A DNA stretch of 56,790 nucleotides from Domibacillus robiginosus (GTDB lineage: Bacteria; Bacillota; Bacilli; Bacillales; Domibacillaceae), in assembly GCF_000966195.1 (NCBI RefSeq), contig NZ_LAHL01000035.1:1-56790 (forward strand), read 5' to 3'. A program made the position numbers and the translations under genes. A model generated the notes under the pieces. That model was not told where the DNA came from and ran no database searches. It saw only the letters and a program-made list of their open reading frames with translations. Shown here piece after piece: positions 16,768 through 25,611 of this stretch (the stretch's first letter is position 1; each line of letters opens with the position of its first letter).

Positions 16768-17454
16768 TTACGTTGTTTTCGCCTGGCTGCGTAATTCATG
16801 CCATCGCTCACGGGCCATTTCTATAATTTGTTTTTCATTGGAATCACGCTGGCGTTCAATCACTTTCGAAAAATAGGAAACAGCCTGCTCTCTGCGTCCC
16901 AGCTTTCGGTTGAGCTCGCCAAGTAAATATAATACTTTAATTTCAGACATTTTTTCTGCTACGTCTTCTGTTGAAAAAGCTTCCTCGTATTCACGAGCAG
17001 CCATGGATAAAAAACGCTTTTCTTCTTTATTGCGTCCCATGTCCCTGTAAATCCAGGCAGTACGAAGAGCAAGTCCGGCAAGGGTTAAATGCTTTTCTTT
17101 TTTGAGTACACCAGAGTAAAGAGCCAGCTTGTAGCTTTTAATTGCTTTGACCGGCAGTCGCTCGCCGCTGAAGTCCTGTTTTACCCAGTGATCGGAAACA
17201 GATGCTTTTAACACCTCTGCTGTACCTGGCGCGAAATACGGAGTGAAATCCTCTGTAAAGGAGTAGCCGCAATGCATACAGACATGAACGTTATAAAAAA
17301 GAGGATTCACGCCTCCTGCTTCATAAAGCGGTTTTAAATCTGTGTCATGACCAATGACTTTAATGGCACTTTTACGGACTTTTGTCGTGTTAAAGGATAG
17401 TTTACAATGAGGACACTTCATGGATTTATCATAAAATAATGGGGCATCAGACAC
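16768..17454 (-). CDS. DUF2225 zinc-ribbon/TPR-like protein
   Basis: A 228-residue soluble protein. Two CxxC knuckles, CPHCKLSF near residue 14 and CMHCGYSF near residue 59, form a likely zinc ribbon. The C-terminal half is helical with TPR-like spacing (LYLLGELNRKLGRREQAVSYFSKVI). This matches the DUF2225 family. Start at 17454 with AAGGAGG-type site upstream (reverse of AATCCTCCTTTTT). Function is unknown; the layout suggests a scaffold or adaptor protein. Confidence 0.82.
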   Translation of the reverse strand: MSDAPLFYDKSMKCPHCKLSFNTTKVRKSAIKVIGHDTDLKPLYEAGGVNPLFYNVHVCMHCGYSFTEDFTPYFAPGTAEVLKASVSDHWVKQDFSGERLPVKAIKSYKLALYSGVLKKEKHLTLAGLALRTAWIYRDMGRNKEEKRFLSMAAREYEEAFSTEDVAEKMSEIKVLYLLGELNRKLGRREQAVSYFSKVIERQRDSNEKQIIEMARERWHELRSQAKTT

Positions 17455-17562
17455 GGTTAATCCTCCTTTTTGTTTTTTGTTGAGGTCTTTTTACTTATTT
17501 TATTATACAGGAATTAAGGGTTAAAAGAATCGTTTTGGCTAAAAAATCATTGAGCGGTTCAT

Positions 17563-17591
17563 TTGAGGATTTGTTTGATTCACCGTATACT
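17563..17591 (+). promoter_or_regulatory. Sigma-A promoter of yutM
   Basis: TTGAGG, 17 bases, TATACT. The yutM start lies 27 bases further on. Confidence 0.5.
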
Positions 17592-17617
17592 AAAAGAAAA
17601 TGAAAGGAGAGATTCCT

Positions 17618-17986
17618 TTGTCGGATCAACAAGTAGTAACAATTACGGAAGCTGCGGCTTTTCAAATAAAAGATATGATGAAGCAAAACGAAGAGGAAGG
17701 TTCGTTTCTGCGGGTAGCTGTTCATGGAGGCGGATGCAGTGGACTATCCTACGGGATGGGCTTTACACCTGAAGCAGAAGAAGGCGATATCGAGCTGCTG
17801 CAACACGGTATTCCAATCGTAGTAGCAAAAAATGATGCCCCCATTTTAAATGGTACTGTGGTGGATTACAAGCAGTCACTCATGGGAGGCGGATTTACGA
17901 TCGACAACCCAAATGCAATTGCTTCATGTGGCTGCGGCTCCTCATTCCGTACAAAAACAGAAACCGGAACACCGGAAAACTGCTAA
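17618..17986 (+). CDS. yutM: HesB/IscA-type Fe-S cluster carrier (YutM)
   Basis: A 122-residue A-type carrier. The three conserved cysteines appear in GGGCSGLSYG near residue 40 and in SCGCGSSF near the C terminus. Such proteins receive clusters from SufU/IscU and pass them to apo-enzymes. The frame opens at an ATG at 17600, but AAAGGAG lies at 17602-17608, so the start is the TTG at 17618 (MSDQQVV). It is a single-gene unit. It and yutI give this neighbourhood two Fe-S delivery proteins. Confidence 0.9.
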   Translation: MSDQQVVTITEAAAFQIKDMMKQNEEEGSFLRVAVHGGGCSGLSYGMGFTPEAEEGDIELLQHGIPIVVAKNDAPILNGTVVDYKQSLMGGGFTIDNPNAIASCGCGSSFRTKTETGTPENC

Positions 17987-17991
17987 TATCG

Positions 17992-18033
17992 AAAAAAGCC
18001 AGGCTGTATCAATAGATACAGCCTGGCTTTTTT
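17992..18033 (+). terminator. Shared strong terminator of yutM and the small membrane gene
   Basis: A perfect inverted repeat, AAAAAGCCAGGCTGTATC with its complement around an AATA loop. It ends where the small minus-strand ORF stops. Confidence 0.88.
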
Positions 18034-18145
18034 ATTGACTGGATTTCTTTTTTTGCGTGAACCAGACCGAGATAAGGGGGATTACGACGAAGAAAAAAAC
18101 AAAAATCAAAAAAAGCAATTGTCCAAGCCAGAGATCGTTGTGCAA
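18032..18145 (-). CDS. Small single-pass membrane protein, 37 residues
   Basis: A 37-codon ORF with an ideal ribosome site, AGGAGG seven bases before a TTG start at 18145. The protein begins MHNDLWLGQL, continues as one long hydrophobic helix (LFLIFVFFFVVIPLISVWF) and ends in a basic tail TQKKKSSQ. Its stop codon lies in the flank of the terminator shared with yutM. No family is recognised. The ribosome site, clean membrane topology and terminator together make it a likely real gene. Confidence 0.7.
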   Translation of the reverse strand: MHNDLWLGQLLFLIFVFFFVVIPLISVWFTQKKKSSQ

Positions 18146-18311
18146 ACTGCTGCCTCCTAAAAAGTTTTGCTTTTAATATGGACAGTAAAATGGTTCCTAT
18201 ACGAAAAGGCTTAGATACAATAGGACAAAGTGATAATTAAACGAAGATAACAGTAAGGAAATTATTCCTGTTTTATCCTATTATTAAAGTTTTTTAAATT
18301 ATCTGTAAAGA

Positions 18312-18329
18312 TTCTATTTTAAAATAGAA
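18312..18329. promoter_or_regulatory. Perfect 18-bp palindrome upstream of the secreted nuclease
   Basis: TTCTATTTTAAAATAGAA is a perfect palindrome. It lies eight bases before a TACAAT -10 box (18337-18342) and covers the -35 position. This geometry suits a repressor operator. It does not match the Fur, Zur, PerR or MntR boxes of Bacillus as I know them. Confidence 0.4.
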
Positions 18330-18393
18330 AGTAGATTACAATGAGGGAGGTATTTACCGAACGACCAACCACACATAGAAAGGGGCTTTATCA

Positions 18394-21300
18394 GTGAAAA
18401 AGATTGTACAAGCTTTATTGATTGTTGCGTTCTTGATCGGTACTTTGCTTCCGCTACAAGTGCAGGTGAGTGCAGCATCGATAACCGTTAGAGACGCCAT
18501 TGCCAGCAATTCAGGTACAGCCACGGTAGAAGGGTATATTGTCGGCTATGCGGTATCAGGAAGCAGCTATACAACAGATCCTGCTAAATATAAGGATACA
18601 AATTTTGGCATTGCTGATCAGGCAGGAGAAACAGATCCGGCCAAGATTTTACCCGTTCAGCTGACAACGGATTTTCGTAATGGTATTAATTTAGCTGACC
18701 ATCCTGAAAATCTAGGCAAAAAAGTGCGGGTAACTGGTACACTAACAGCTTACTTTGCTGTACCGGGTTTGAAATCACCCAGCGCGATTACTTTTGTAGA
18801 TGGGACAAACACAGAAGAACCTACGCTGCCTGAAGAACCGGTAGACGTAGAGAAAGAGTCAATTTCATCCGTCCGCCAAAAAGCGGAAGGCACAAATGTA
18901 TCGACGTCTGGAACTGTCACTGCTGTCCTGGGCAATACAGTTTATATACAGGACGAAGAAGCAGGTATTGTTTTGTACGGAAATGGCATGGATGTAGTAG
19001 TTGGGGACAAAGTAGATGCAAAAGGGAAAATTGATGATTATAACACACTTCTTGAAATCGCCGTTCAAGCTGGCGGTGTAACTGTTTTAGGAAAAGGAGA
19101 GGTTCCTTCTCCTAAAACAGTTACCGCATCAGACTTGAAGGAAGAAGTGGAAGGGATGCTTGTGAAAATAGAGCAGGTGTCTGTGTCAACTTTTTCTGGC
19201 GGAAACTACACAGCGACGGATAGTGAAGGAAACACGTTTCAAATTCGCCCGCAGGATGCAGGTCTGTTAACAGCCAATACAAACTATGATTCTATTACAG
19301 GTGTGCTCGGCTCTTACAACAACACCTATCAGCTTATCCCGCGCGGAGCGGAAGATATTACGGCGGACTCCTCTACTGTACAGCCGGTAACAGCAAATCC
19401 ATCGGCTGGTGTTGTAGAAGCAGGAACAGCGGTTACCCTTGCTTCTTCAACAGAGGGAGCGGAAATTCGCTATACAACAGATGGATCTGTACCTGATCAG
19501 AACAGCACACCTTATACAGAGGCGATCACAATTGATGCAGATACGACAATTAACGCACGTGCATTCAAGGAAGGATTAAACGGCAGTGCTGTAACGGAAT
19601 TCACGTATGTGATTCAAAAGGATGTTATCCGAATTCATGATATTCAAGGTGCCGGACATACATCTCCTTATAACAATTTGTCTGTTGAAAACATAGAAGG
19701 GGTTGTCACTCATATTGTTGACAGCAGCAATTTCTACATGCAAAGTGTGGAAGCAGATGATAACGACCAAACATCTGAAGGAATTCTTGTTTACAAGAAG
19801 TCTCACGGCTTGGCGAAAGGGGATCTTGTCTCAGTAGACGGAACGGTAAAAGAATGGGTGCTCGAAGGGTATGCGGAAAAGCTGCAGACCGACCTTCCTG
19901 TCACAGAAATTAACGCTTCTGCTATAGAGAAAAAAGAATCCGGATATGCGCTTCCTCAGCCGGTCGTTTTAAATGAAGATCGAATGATGCCGACGAAAGT
20001 AATTGATAACGACCAACTTAACACATTTGATCCGGAGCAGGACGGAATTGACTTTTTCGAAAGCGTAGAGGGAATGCTTATTCAAGTAAACAAACCGAAA
20101 ATTGTGGCCCCGCAAAGATACGGAGAGGTTGTAGTGGTACCGGGCAATATGGAAACAAATACAACGGCTGGTGCTCTTCGCATTTCGGCAGATGATTTCA
20201 ACCCGGAACGCATTCACCTTGATCTGGACGATGAAAAATTCGTTGCCAAAACAGGAGATTCCTTTAATGGAAGCGTGCAGGGTGTCGTCAGCTACGGATT
20301 CAGTAACTTTAAAGTACTCGTTGATGAAGTGCCAGCGCTGATTGACGGAGGATTAAAGGGAGAAGAAACAACCCTTACTGGAACAAAAGATAGTTTAACG
20401 ATTGCCTCGTACAATCTTGAAAACTTCTCAACTGTTTCCGGTGAAGATAAAACAAACCGGCTGGCAGCAGGGATTGTAAGTGGAATGAAATCACCGGACA
20501 TTATAGGTGTGACAGAAGTGCAGGACAATGATGGACCGGCTGATTCTGGAACGACGGATGCATCAAAAAGTGCTGCTGCGTTAATTGCGGCGATCAAAGC
20601 GCTTGGAGGGCCATCTTACGTATACACAGATGTAGTACCGGAGGATAAAATGGACGGCGGCCAGCCCGGCGGAAATATTCGCGTCGGTTTCTTGTATAAT
20701 CCTGAGCGTGTTTCACTTGTAGAAGGAGAAAAAGGAAGCCCAACAGAAGCGGTTGCTTATAAAGATGGAAAATTAACAGTAAACCCGGGCCGGATTGATC
20801 CGCAAAATGAGGCGTTTGAAAGCAGCCGGAAACCGGTCGCAGCACAATTTATGTTTAATGGAGAAAAGGTCATTGTGGTGGCCAACCACTTTAATTCTAA
20901 AGGTGGGGATGAGCCGCTATTTGGACAAAATCAGCCGCCTATTTTAAGCAGTGAGATTCAGCGTAAGAAAATTGCTGCTATTGTAAACGGCTTTGTGAAG
21001 GATGTAAAAGCAGCTGATCCTGATGCGAATGTAGTACTTGTCGGCGATTTTAATGACTTCGAGTTTACAGATTCGCTTTCTATCTTAAAAGGAGCCGAGT
21101 TAACAAATATGATTGAAAAAGTGCCGGCAGATGAGCGGTTCACTTATTCTTATCAAGGGAATGCACAAGTGCTTGATCATATTTTGGTGACAAACAATAT
21201 GGCTTCTTCGACGGAAGTAGATATTGTTCATACCAACTCGCAATTCATGGAAGAGCATGGACGTGCCAGTGATCATGATCCAGTCGTAATCCATACGACT

Positions 21301-21645
21301 TTCGCAGATGAACCAAACACGGAAAATATTCGCTATATTAAAAATATGCAAGCCAAGAAAATCACCATTGCAAAGCCAGGTGTTCATGTGGATATAGATG
21401 CACAATCCGTATTTAAGGAAGGGATTGTCATCAAGCATTCTGCAGTGCTTCAAGGAGAAGGACTGGCAAACAATACAATTATCATTTCCACGCCGCAAAA
21501 AGGACAGGTCATTGATTTGCGTGGAGCAAAAGTAAAAGAAGTTCGACTAGAAACGAAACAGGATGTAACCTTCCTTGGCGAGGAAAATGTTCAAAAATGG
21601 ACAAATTCGCAGGAAGAGCAAACAACAAAACCTGCTGCTTCTTAA
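18394..21645 (+). CDS. Secreted multidomain nuclease (YhcR/ExeM-like)
   Basis: A 1083-residue extracellular protein. Residues 1-28 are a signal peptide ending VSAAS. Residues ~30-130 look like DUF6359, followed by an acidic proline linker. An OB-fold segment of the YhcR nuclease type spans ~150-325 (SGTVTAVLGNTVYIQD). A chitobiase-like C-terminal repeat (AEIRYTTDGSVPDQNSTPY) spans ~335-405, and a second OB-like region starts at ~412. Residues ~665-970 are an endonuclease/exonuclease/phosphatase domain with ASYNLENF, GVTEVQDN, VGDFNDF and catalytic SDHDP. The last ~100 residues match nothing I know. There is no sortase motif, so it is probably released. It likely degrades environmental DNA or RNA for nutrients. 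GAAAGGGG precedes the GTG start. Confidence 0.85.
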   Translation: MKKIVQALLIVAFLIGTLLPLQVQVSAASITVRDAIASNSGTATVEGYIVGYAVSGSSYTTDPAKYKDTNFGIADQAGETDPAKILPVQLTTDFRNGINLADHPENLGKKVRVTGTLTAYFAVPGLKSPSAITFVDGTNTEEPTLPEEPVDVEKESISSVRQKAEGTNVSTSGTVTAVLGNTVYIQDEEAGIVLYGNGMDVVVGDKVDAKGKIDDYNTLLEIAVQAGGVTVLGKGEVPSPKTVTASDLKEEVEGMLVKIEQVSVSTFSGGNYTATDSEGNTFQIRPQDAGLLTANTNYDSITGVLGSYNNTYQLIPRGAEDITADSSTVQPVTANPSAGVVEAGTAVTLASSTEGAEIRYTTDGSVPDQNSTPYTEAITIDADTTINARAFKEGLNGSAVTEFTYVIQKDVIRIHDIQGAGHTSPYNNLSVENIEGVVTHIVDSSNFYMQSVEADDNDQTSEGILVYKKSHGLAKGDLVSVDGTVKEWVLEGYAEKLQTDLPVTEINASAIEKKESGYALPQPVVLNEDRMMPTKVIDNDQLNTFDPEQDGIDFFESVEGMLIQVNKPKIVAPQRYGEVVVVPGNMETNTTAGALRISADDFNPERIHLDLDDEKFVAKTGDSFNGSVQGVVSYGFSNFKVLVDEVPALIDGGLKGEETTLTGTKDSLTIASYNLENFSTVSGEDKTNRLAAGIVSGMKSPDIIGVTEVQDNDGPADSGTTDASKSAAALIAAIKALGGPSYVYTDVVPEDKMDGGQPGGNIRVGFLYNPERVSLVEGEKGSPTEAVAYKDGKLTVNPGRIDPQNEAFESSRKPVAAQFMFNGEKVIVVANHFNSKGGDEPLFGQNQPPILSSEIQRKKIAAIVNGFVKDVKAADPDANVVLVGDFNDFEFTDSLSILKGAELTNMIEKVPADERFTYSYQGNAQVLDHILVTNNMASSTEVDIVHTNSQFMEEHGRASDHDPVVIHTTFADEPNTENIRYIKNMQAKKITIAKPGVHVDIDAQSVFKEGIVIKHSAVLQGEGLANNTIIISTPQKGQVIDLRGAKVKEVRLETKQDVTFLGEENVQKWTNSQEEQTTKPAAS

Positions 21646-21650
21646 GCAGT

Positions 21651-21683
21651 AAAAAAACCGCCCGACAGCCGGGCGGTTTTTTT
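21651..21683 (+). terminator. Shared terminator of the nuclease and yhfK
   Basis: AAAAAAACCGCCCG pairs with CGGGCGGTTTTTTT. The minus-strand gene yhfK stops inside the T-run. Confidence 0.85.
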
Positions 21684-22323
21684 ATATTTTTTTGAGCGCT
21701 TCCGCAATCGGAACGTCGCCTTCTATAATCTCAAAAATACGGCTCTCTGTTTCATGTGCAAGCAGACTTTGGACGAGCACCCCGGCCACATCGGCACGAG
21801 CAATTGATTTGGTGCGGTCGGCTAATTGAGGTGCCGCGTCAATTTTTCCGCTTCCCGCCTCATTAGTCAGAGCGCCGGGTCGAATAATGGTATAGGTAAG
21901 TCCGCTTTTCATTAAATGAGCATCAGCATCGTGCTTTGCTTGAAGATAATGCTGCATCAGTTCCGGGCCTGCATCGGGACGGTCTGCTCCCATTGAGCTG
22001 AGCATTACAAAACGGTTAATGCCATGTGAAACAGCTAAATCAATCGCTTTAATGGCTCCGTTTCGATCTACGGAGGTTGTTTTTTCAGGTCCGGTGGAAG
22101 AACCGGAGCCGGCTGCAAAAATAACGGCGTTTACATCGTTCATGGCGTAGCTGAAGTCCTGCTCCAGGTCAGCCAGCACCGGTCTGGCGCCAAGCTGCTC
22201 CATCTCCGCCATCTGGTCGGTTTTACGGACCATTGCTTTCACATGATGCTGAATGTTTTCAGCCAGACTTTGTACAACGAGACGTCCCGTTGTACCGGCT
22301 GCGCCAATCACAAGTACATGCAT
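21682..22323 (-). CDS. yhfK: NAD(P)-binding SDR-like protein (YhfK)
   Basis: A 213-residue atypical short-chain dehydrogenase of the NmrA/YhfK kind. The dinucleotide motif is VLVIGAAGTTGRLVVQSL at the N terminus; SSMGADRP and YTIIRPGALT are the other family blocks. The canonical YxxxK is reduced to HYLQAKHDAD. It lies 50 bases downstream of yumC on the same strand with no terminator between, so the two are probably cotranscribed. Its substrate is unknown. Confidence 0.82.
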   Translation of the reverse strand: MHVLVIGAAGTTGRLVVQSLAENIQHHVKAMVRKTDQMAEMEQLGARPVLADLEQDFSYAMNDVNAVIFAAGSGSSTGPEKTTSVDRNGAIKAIDLAVSHGINRFVMLSSMGADRPDAGPELMQHYLQAKHDADAHLMKSGLTYTIIRPGALTNEAGSGKIDAAPQLADRTKSIARADVAGVLVQSLLAHETESRIFEIIEGDVPIAEALKKI

Positions 22324-22373
22324 AGTGAACCACCCTTTTCCTTTTCCTATCTATATACCCTCCATAAGGAGAG

Positions 22374-23327
22374 TTAAAACAAGGAGGTACTATGCAGCGG
22401 CTGAACCTTTGCATCAGGATCAATAAAGGATTTTGCATTGTTTACAGCGGTCGGCGCTTCTCCAAAGCCAGTCGCAATCAGTTTCACCTTGCCTTCATAA
22501 GTAGCTACATCACCGGCCGCATAAACGCCGGGAATATTAGTTTCCATCCGTGAGTTGACAACAATCGAGTTTTTTTCAATCGTCAGTCCCCAATTTTTCA
22601 TGGGTCCAAGTGAGGAAATAAAGCCGTAATTCACGATAAGGTCATCGATTTCGAGTGCTTCTTTTCGATCTCCCTTTACTTCTTCGAGCGCAAGAGTGTG
22701 ACCGTCAAATGACACAGGAACAAACGGTGTCATGACGGTAACACGTGATTCATGAAGCAAGTCGACACTATGCTCATGGGCACGAAATTTGTCGCGCCGG
22801 TGAATGATGGTTACTTCTTCTGCGGCTGATTCAAGCATCATGGCCCAGTCCACAGCGGAATCACCGCCGCCGAGAACGGCGACACGGCGTCCCGAAAACG
22901 AAGCAAGGTCATTCACGAAATAATGAACGTTCGGCAAAGCATCAGCTCCATCAAGCTCAAGGCGGCGCGGCTGAAAAGCACCGTTGCCCGCTGTGATAAT
23001 AACAGCTTTTGTTTCGTGCTTTCCTTTATCTGTTTCAAGAAGAATGGTTCCATCCGGCTTTTTCTCCAAAGACTGAACGGCTTCTTCAAGACAAAGCTCA
23101 ACGGGAAACCGGTTCATTTGTTCAACAAGACGGTCTACAAGCTCCTGGGCACGCACTGCCGGAAACGCAGCGACATCATAAATAAATTTTTCCGGGTAAA
23201 GAGCAGATAACTGTCCACCCGGCTGCGGAAGGCTTTCAATGATTTTAACGGACGCTCCGCGCATACCGGCATAAAAAGCAGCAAACAAACCGGTTGGACC
23301 GGCCCCGATAATAGTAATGTCTGTCAT
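22374..23327 (-). CDS. yumC: Ferredoxin/flavodoxin-NADP+ reductase type 2
   Basis: A 317-residue flavoprotein of the thioredoxin reductase-like FNR family. The FAD motif is [18 protein letters not shown], the NADPH motif is [12 protein letters not shown], and the CxxC disulfide of thioredoxin reductases is absent, which marks FNR type 2. The C terminus [20 protein letters not shown] plus tail is characteristic. AAAGGGGG lies seven bases before the ATG at 23327; the frame extends 11 codons further without support. It supplies low-potential electrons, for example to flavodoxin or ferredoxin partners. Confidence 0.92.
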   Translation of the reverse strand: MTDITIIGAGPTGLFAAFYAGMRGASVKIIESLPQPGGQLSALYPEKFIYDVAAFPAVRAQELVDRLVEQMNRFPVELCLEEAVQSLEKKPDGTILLETDKGKHETKAVIITAGNGAFQPRRLELDGADALPNVHYFVNDLASFSGRRVAVLGGGDSAVDWAMMLESAAEEVTIIHRRDKFRAHEHSVDLLHESRVTVMTPFVPVSFDGHTLALEEVKGDRKEALEIDDLIVNYGFISSLGPMKNWGLTIEKNSIVVNSRMETNIPGVYAAGDVATYEGKVKLIATGFGEAPTAVNNAKSFIDPDAKVQPLHSTSLF

Positions 23328-23458
23328 GTTAAATCCCCCTTTTTGAGCTATGTAAAACAAGCCGTAAGAATGATGTATATGCTGTTTATGCTTTATTATT
23401 TCTCATTTTACAAAAAATCATGAAGGAAGTCTCATTTGAAATTTCTTGTCCAAATAAC

Positions 23459-23487
23459 TTGAAAAAAGCAGACAAAGCGTCTATGAT
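23459..23487 (+). promoter_or_regulatory. Sigma-A promoter of yumB
   Basis: TTGAAA, 17 bases, TATGAT, about 120 bases before the yumB start. This leaves a leader of roughly 110 bases. Confidence 0.6.
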
Positions 23488-23504
23488 AAAACTAGTTATG
23501 CACA

Positions 23505-23524
23505 TTGTTAACATTTTGTGACAA
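23505..23524. promoter_or_regulatory. Possible Rex-like operator in the yumB leader
   Basis: TTGTTAACATTTTGTGACAA has TTGT/ACAA ends and imperfect dyad symmetry. It sits about 10-30 bases after the predicted transcription start. The Rex consensus is TTGTGAA-N4-TTCACAA at 18 bases; this site is 20 bases and imperfect. Confidence 0.3.
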
Positions 23525-23605
23525 ATTGTAAAAGGTATTTTTTTAAACTTATACGTGAAGACTATCACATTCTTTGCGTGAATATCTTAGTAGAGGTGGA
23601 TAAAG

Positions 23606-24829
23606 ATGACAGTGAGAAAGCCGAAAATTGTAGTATTAGGCGCCGGTTATGGCGGTCTTATTACCGTTACACGTCTTCAAAAAGCATTATCTGTTGATGA
23701 AGCGAATATTGTGCTAATCAACAAAAATGATTACCACTATGAAACAACATGGCTCCATGAAGCATCAGCAGGCACCATGCATCACGATCGCGTACGCTAT
23801 GATATTGATGCAGTCATCAACCGCAGCAAAGTAGAGTTTATTCGCGCGGAAGTAGAAGATATTAAAACAGATGAAAAGAAAGTTATTTTAAATACAGGTG
23901 AAGTGGAGTATGACTACCTTGTGATCGCACTTGGCGGGGAATCAGAAACATTCGGTATTGAAGGATTGAAAGAACACGCTTTCACTATTTCAAATGTCAA
24001 TACATCACGCCAGCTGCGTGATCATATTGAATTCCAGTTTGCTACATACGCGAACGAGGAAGAAAAAAATGAAGAGCGTTTAACATTTGTAGTCGGCGGT
24101 GCCGGCTTTACAGGCATCGAATTCCTTGGTGAGCTTGCAAACCGTGTTCCCGAGCTTTGTAAAGAATACGATATTGATTACTCAAAAGTCCGTATGTATT
24201 GTGTAGAAGCAGCGCCAATGGTTCTGCCTGGTTTTGACCCTGAGCTTGTTAAATATGCGGTTGCCCAGCTTGAGAAAAAAGGCGTTGAGTTCAAAATCGG
24301 TACACCGATCAAAGGCGCAACAGCTGACGGTATTATTGTGGCAAAAGGCGAAAACGATACAGAAGAAATCAAGGCAGGCACAGTTGTCTGGGCAGCAGGT
24401 GTCCGCGGCAGCAGCATCATCGAAAAATCAGGTATCGAAAACATGCGTGCGCGCGTAAAAGTGACGCCTGAACTGCGTGCTCCTGGACATGATGATATTT
24501 TCATCCTGGGTGACTGCTCACTTGTGATCAACGAAGAAATCAATCGCCCATACCCGCCAACAGCGCAAATCGCCATGCAGCAGGGTGAAACGGTTGCGAA
24601 GAACCTTGTGAAGTTAGTAAAAGGCGAAGCAGGTCTTGAAACGTTCACACCTGACATCAAGGGAACTGTTTGCTCGCTTGGTGATAACGATGCGATCGGC
24701 GTCGTATTTGACAAAAAGCTTACAGGCACAAAAGCTTCGTTTATGAAAAAAATGATTGATAACCGTGCGCTCTTTATGGTCGGCGGCCCTTCACTTGTCT
24801 TGAAAAAAGGGAAATTCAACATTCTGTAA
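23606..24829 (+). CDS. yumB: Type II NADH:quinone oxidoreductase (NDH-2)
   Basis: A 407-residue membrane-associated flavoenzyme passing electrons from NADH to menaquinone without pumping protons. The FAD motif is [17 protein letters not shown] near residue 8, the NADH motif [18 protein letters not shown] near residue 155, and the second FAD/quinone segment DIFILGDCS plus [12 protein letters not shown] near residue 300. Length and order match B. subtilis Ndh/YumB. GAGGTG precedes the ATG. It is divergent from yumC, keeping two pyridine-nucleotide flavoenzymes under one intergenic region. Confidence 0.93.
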   Translation: MTVRKPKIVVLGAGYGGLITVTRLQKALSVDEANIVLINKNDYHYETTWLHEASAGTMHHDRVRYDIDAVINRSKVEFIRAEVEDIKTDEKKVILNTGEVEYDYLVIALGGESETFGIEGLKEHAFTISNVNTSRQLRDHIEFQFATYANEEEKNEERLTFVVGGAGFTGIEFLGELANRVPELCKEYDIDYSKVRMYCVEAAPMVLPGFDPELVKYAVAQLEKKGVEFKIGTPIKGATADGIIVAKGENDTEEIKAGTVVWAAGVRGSSIIEKSGIENMRARVKVTPELRAPGHDDIFILGDCSLVINEEINRPYPPTAQIAMQQGETVAKNLVKLVKGEAGLETFTPDIKGTVCSLGDNDAIGVVFDKKLTGTKASFMKKMIDNRALFMVGGPSLVLKKGKFNIL

Positions 24830-24835
24830 AACAGC

Positions 24836-24869
24836 AAAAGAGCCCTCTTTTTAGAGCGGCTCTTTTTTA
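24836..24869 (+). terminator. Terminator of yumB
   Basis: AAAAGAGCC pairs with GGCTCTTTT around an inner CTCT/AGAG stem. Confidence 0.8.
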
Positions 24870-24895
24870 TTGATCGTAAGGAAGGAAGCGTGCCG

Positions 24896-25375
24896 ATGAA
24901 ACGGGGAAAAGTATGGCTGGCTGCGGCAGGTATTGTGATTGACAGCTGCGGACGCTGGCTTGTTGTAAAAAAAGCATATGGAGGATTAAAAGGTCAATGG
25001 TCACTGCCTGCTGGATTTGTGGATGCCGGTGAAACGATTGATGAAGCAGCTGTCCGAGAAGTACGGGAAGAAACGGGGATTGAAGCGTCCGTATGTGGAG
25101 TGGCTGGGATTCGATCCGGAGTTATCCGGCACGATGTAAGTGATACGATGATTCTTTTTCACATGATGCCGGTAGAAGAAAAAGAGCCGGAAGCATGTGC
25201 ACGGGAGCTGCTTGAGGCCTGCTGGATGACGGTTGTAGAATTGAAAGAAAGTCGGGATACATCAGTGCTTTTGCGCCGTGTTATTGACTCGTTTGAAACA
25301 CCAGGCTTAACCTCTCAGGACATCTCCGACCCCGGGCCACAATTTGGCTACACGGCGTACCGCTTTTTCGGATAA
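24896..25375 (+). CDS. Nudix hydrolase
   Basis: A 159-residue pyrophosphohydrolase. The Nudix box reads GFVDAGE, seven residues, then REVREETGI (residues ~40-62), with all metal-binding glutamates present. The N-terminal strand [15 protein letters not shown] is typical. Starts at ATG 24896 or GTG 24890 are both near AAGGAAGG. Substrate is unknown; ADP-ribose or oxidised nucleotides are usual. It lies 66 bases after yumB behind a terminator, so it may depend partly on read-through. Confidence 0.88.
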   Translation: MKRGKVWLAAAGIVIDSCGRWLVVKKAYGGLKGQWSLPAGFVDAGETIDEAAVREVREETGIEASVCGVAGIRSGVIRHDVSDTMILFHMMPVEEKEPEACARELLEACWMTVVELKESRDTSVLLRRVIDSFETPGLTSQDISDPGPQFGYTAYRFFG

Positions 25376-25449
25376 GAGGAATAAAAAAAAGAAAAATGGT
25401 TAAACTAAGACGGGAAAGTTTATTTCCTTTCTAAAAGGAAATACTTTTA

Positions 25450-25492
25450 TAAAGCACCGGATACGCATCCCCCTCGTATCCGGTGCTTTTTA
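25450..25492 (+). terminator. Terminator after the Nudix gene
   Basis: AAAGCACCGGATACG pairs with CGTATCCGGTGCTTT. A further inverted repeat ATTTCCTT/AAGGAAAT lies just upstream at about 25421-25442. Confidence 0.85.
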
Positions 25493-25499
25493 TATCCAG

Positions 25500-25537
25500 A
25501 CAGCTGCCAGTTGGAAAAAGAAAAAGCTGTTTTTTTG
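25500..25537 (+). terminator. Weak second hairpin before yuiB
   Basis: ACAGCT pairs with AGCTGT over a 19-base loop, followed by seven T. It may back up the stronger terminator upstream. Confidence 0.35.
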
Positions 25538-25552
25538 TCACACTTTCGCTCA

Positions 25553-25581
25553 TTGACCTTTGGAAGCCGGTTCAGTACACT
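25553..25581 (+). promoter_or_regulatory. Sigma-A promoter of yuiB
   Basis: TTGACC, 17 bases, TACACT, ending 30 bases before the yuiB start. Confidence 0.6.
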
Positions 25582-25611
25582 TAAACATATACAGGTTAGG
25601 GGGAGGACTTC

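Noticed and set aside
23178-23560. Minus-strand and plus-strand ORFs within and upstream of yumC
   Set aside because: They have no ribosome sites and overlap yumC or the yumB promoter region.
24178-24837. 219-codon minus-strand ORF opposite yumB
   Set aside because: Ser/Pro/Thr-rich low-complexity composition of an antisense shadow; yumB has all its cofactor motifs in the plus frame.
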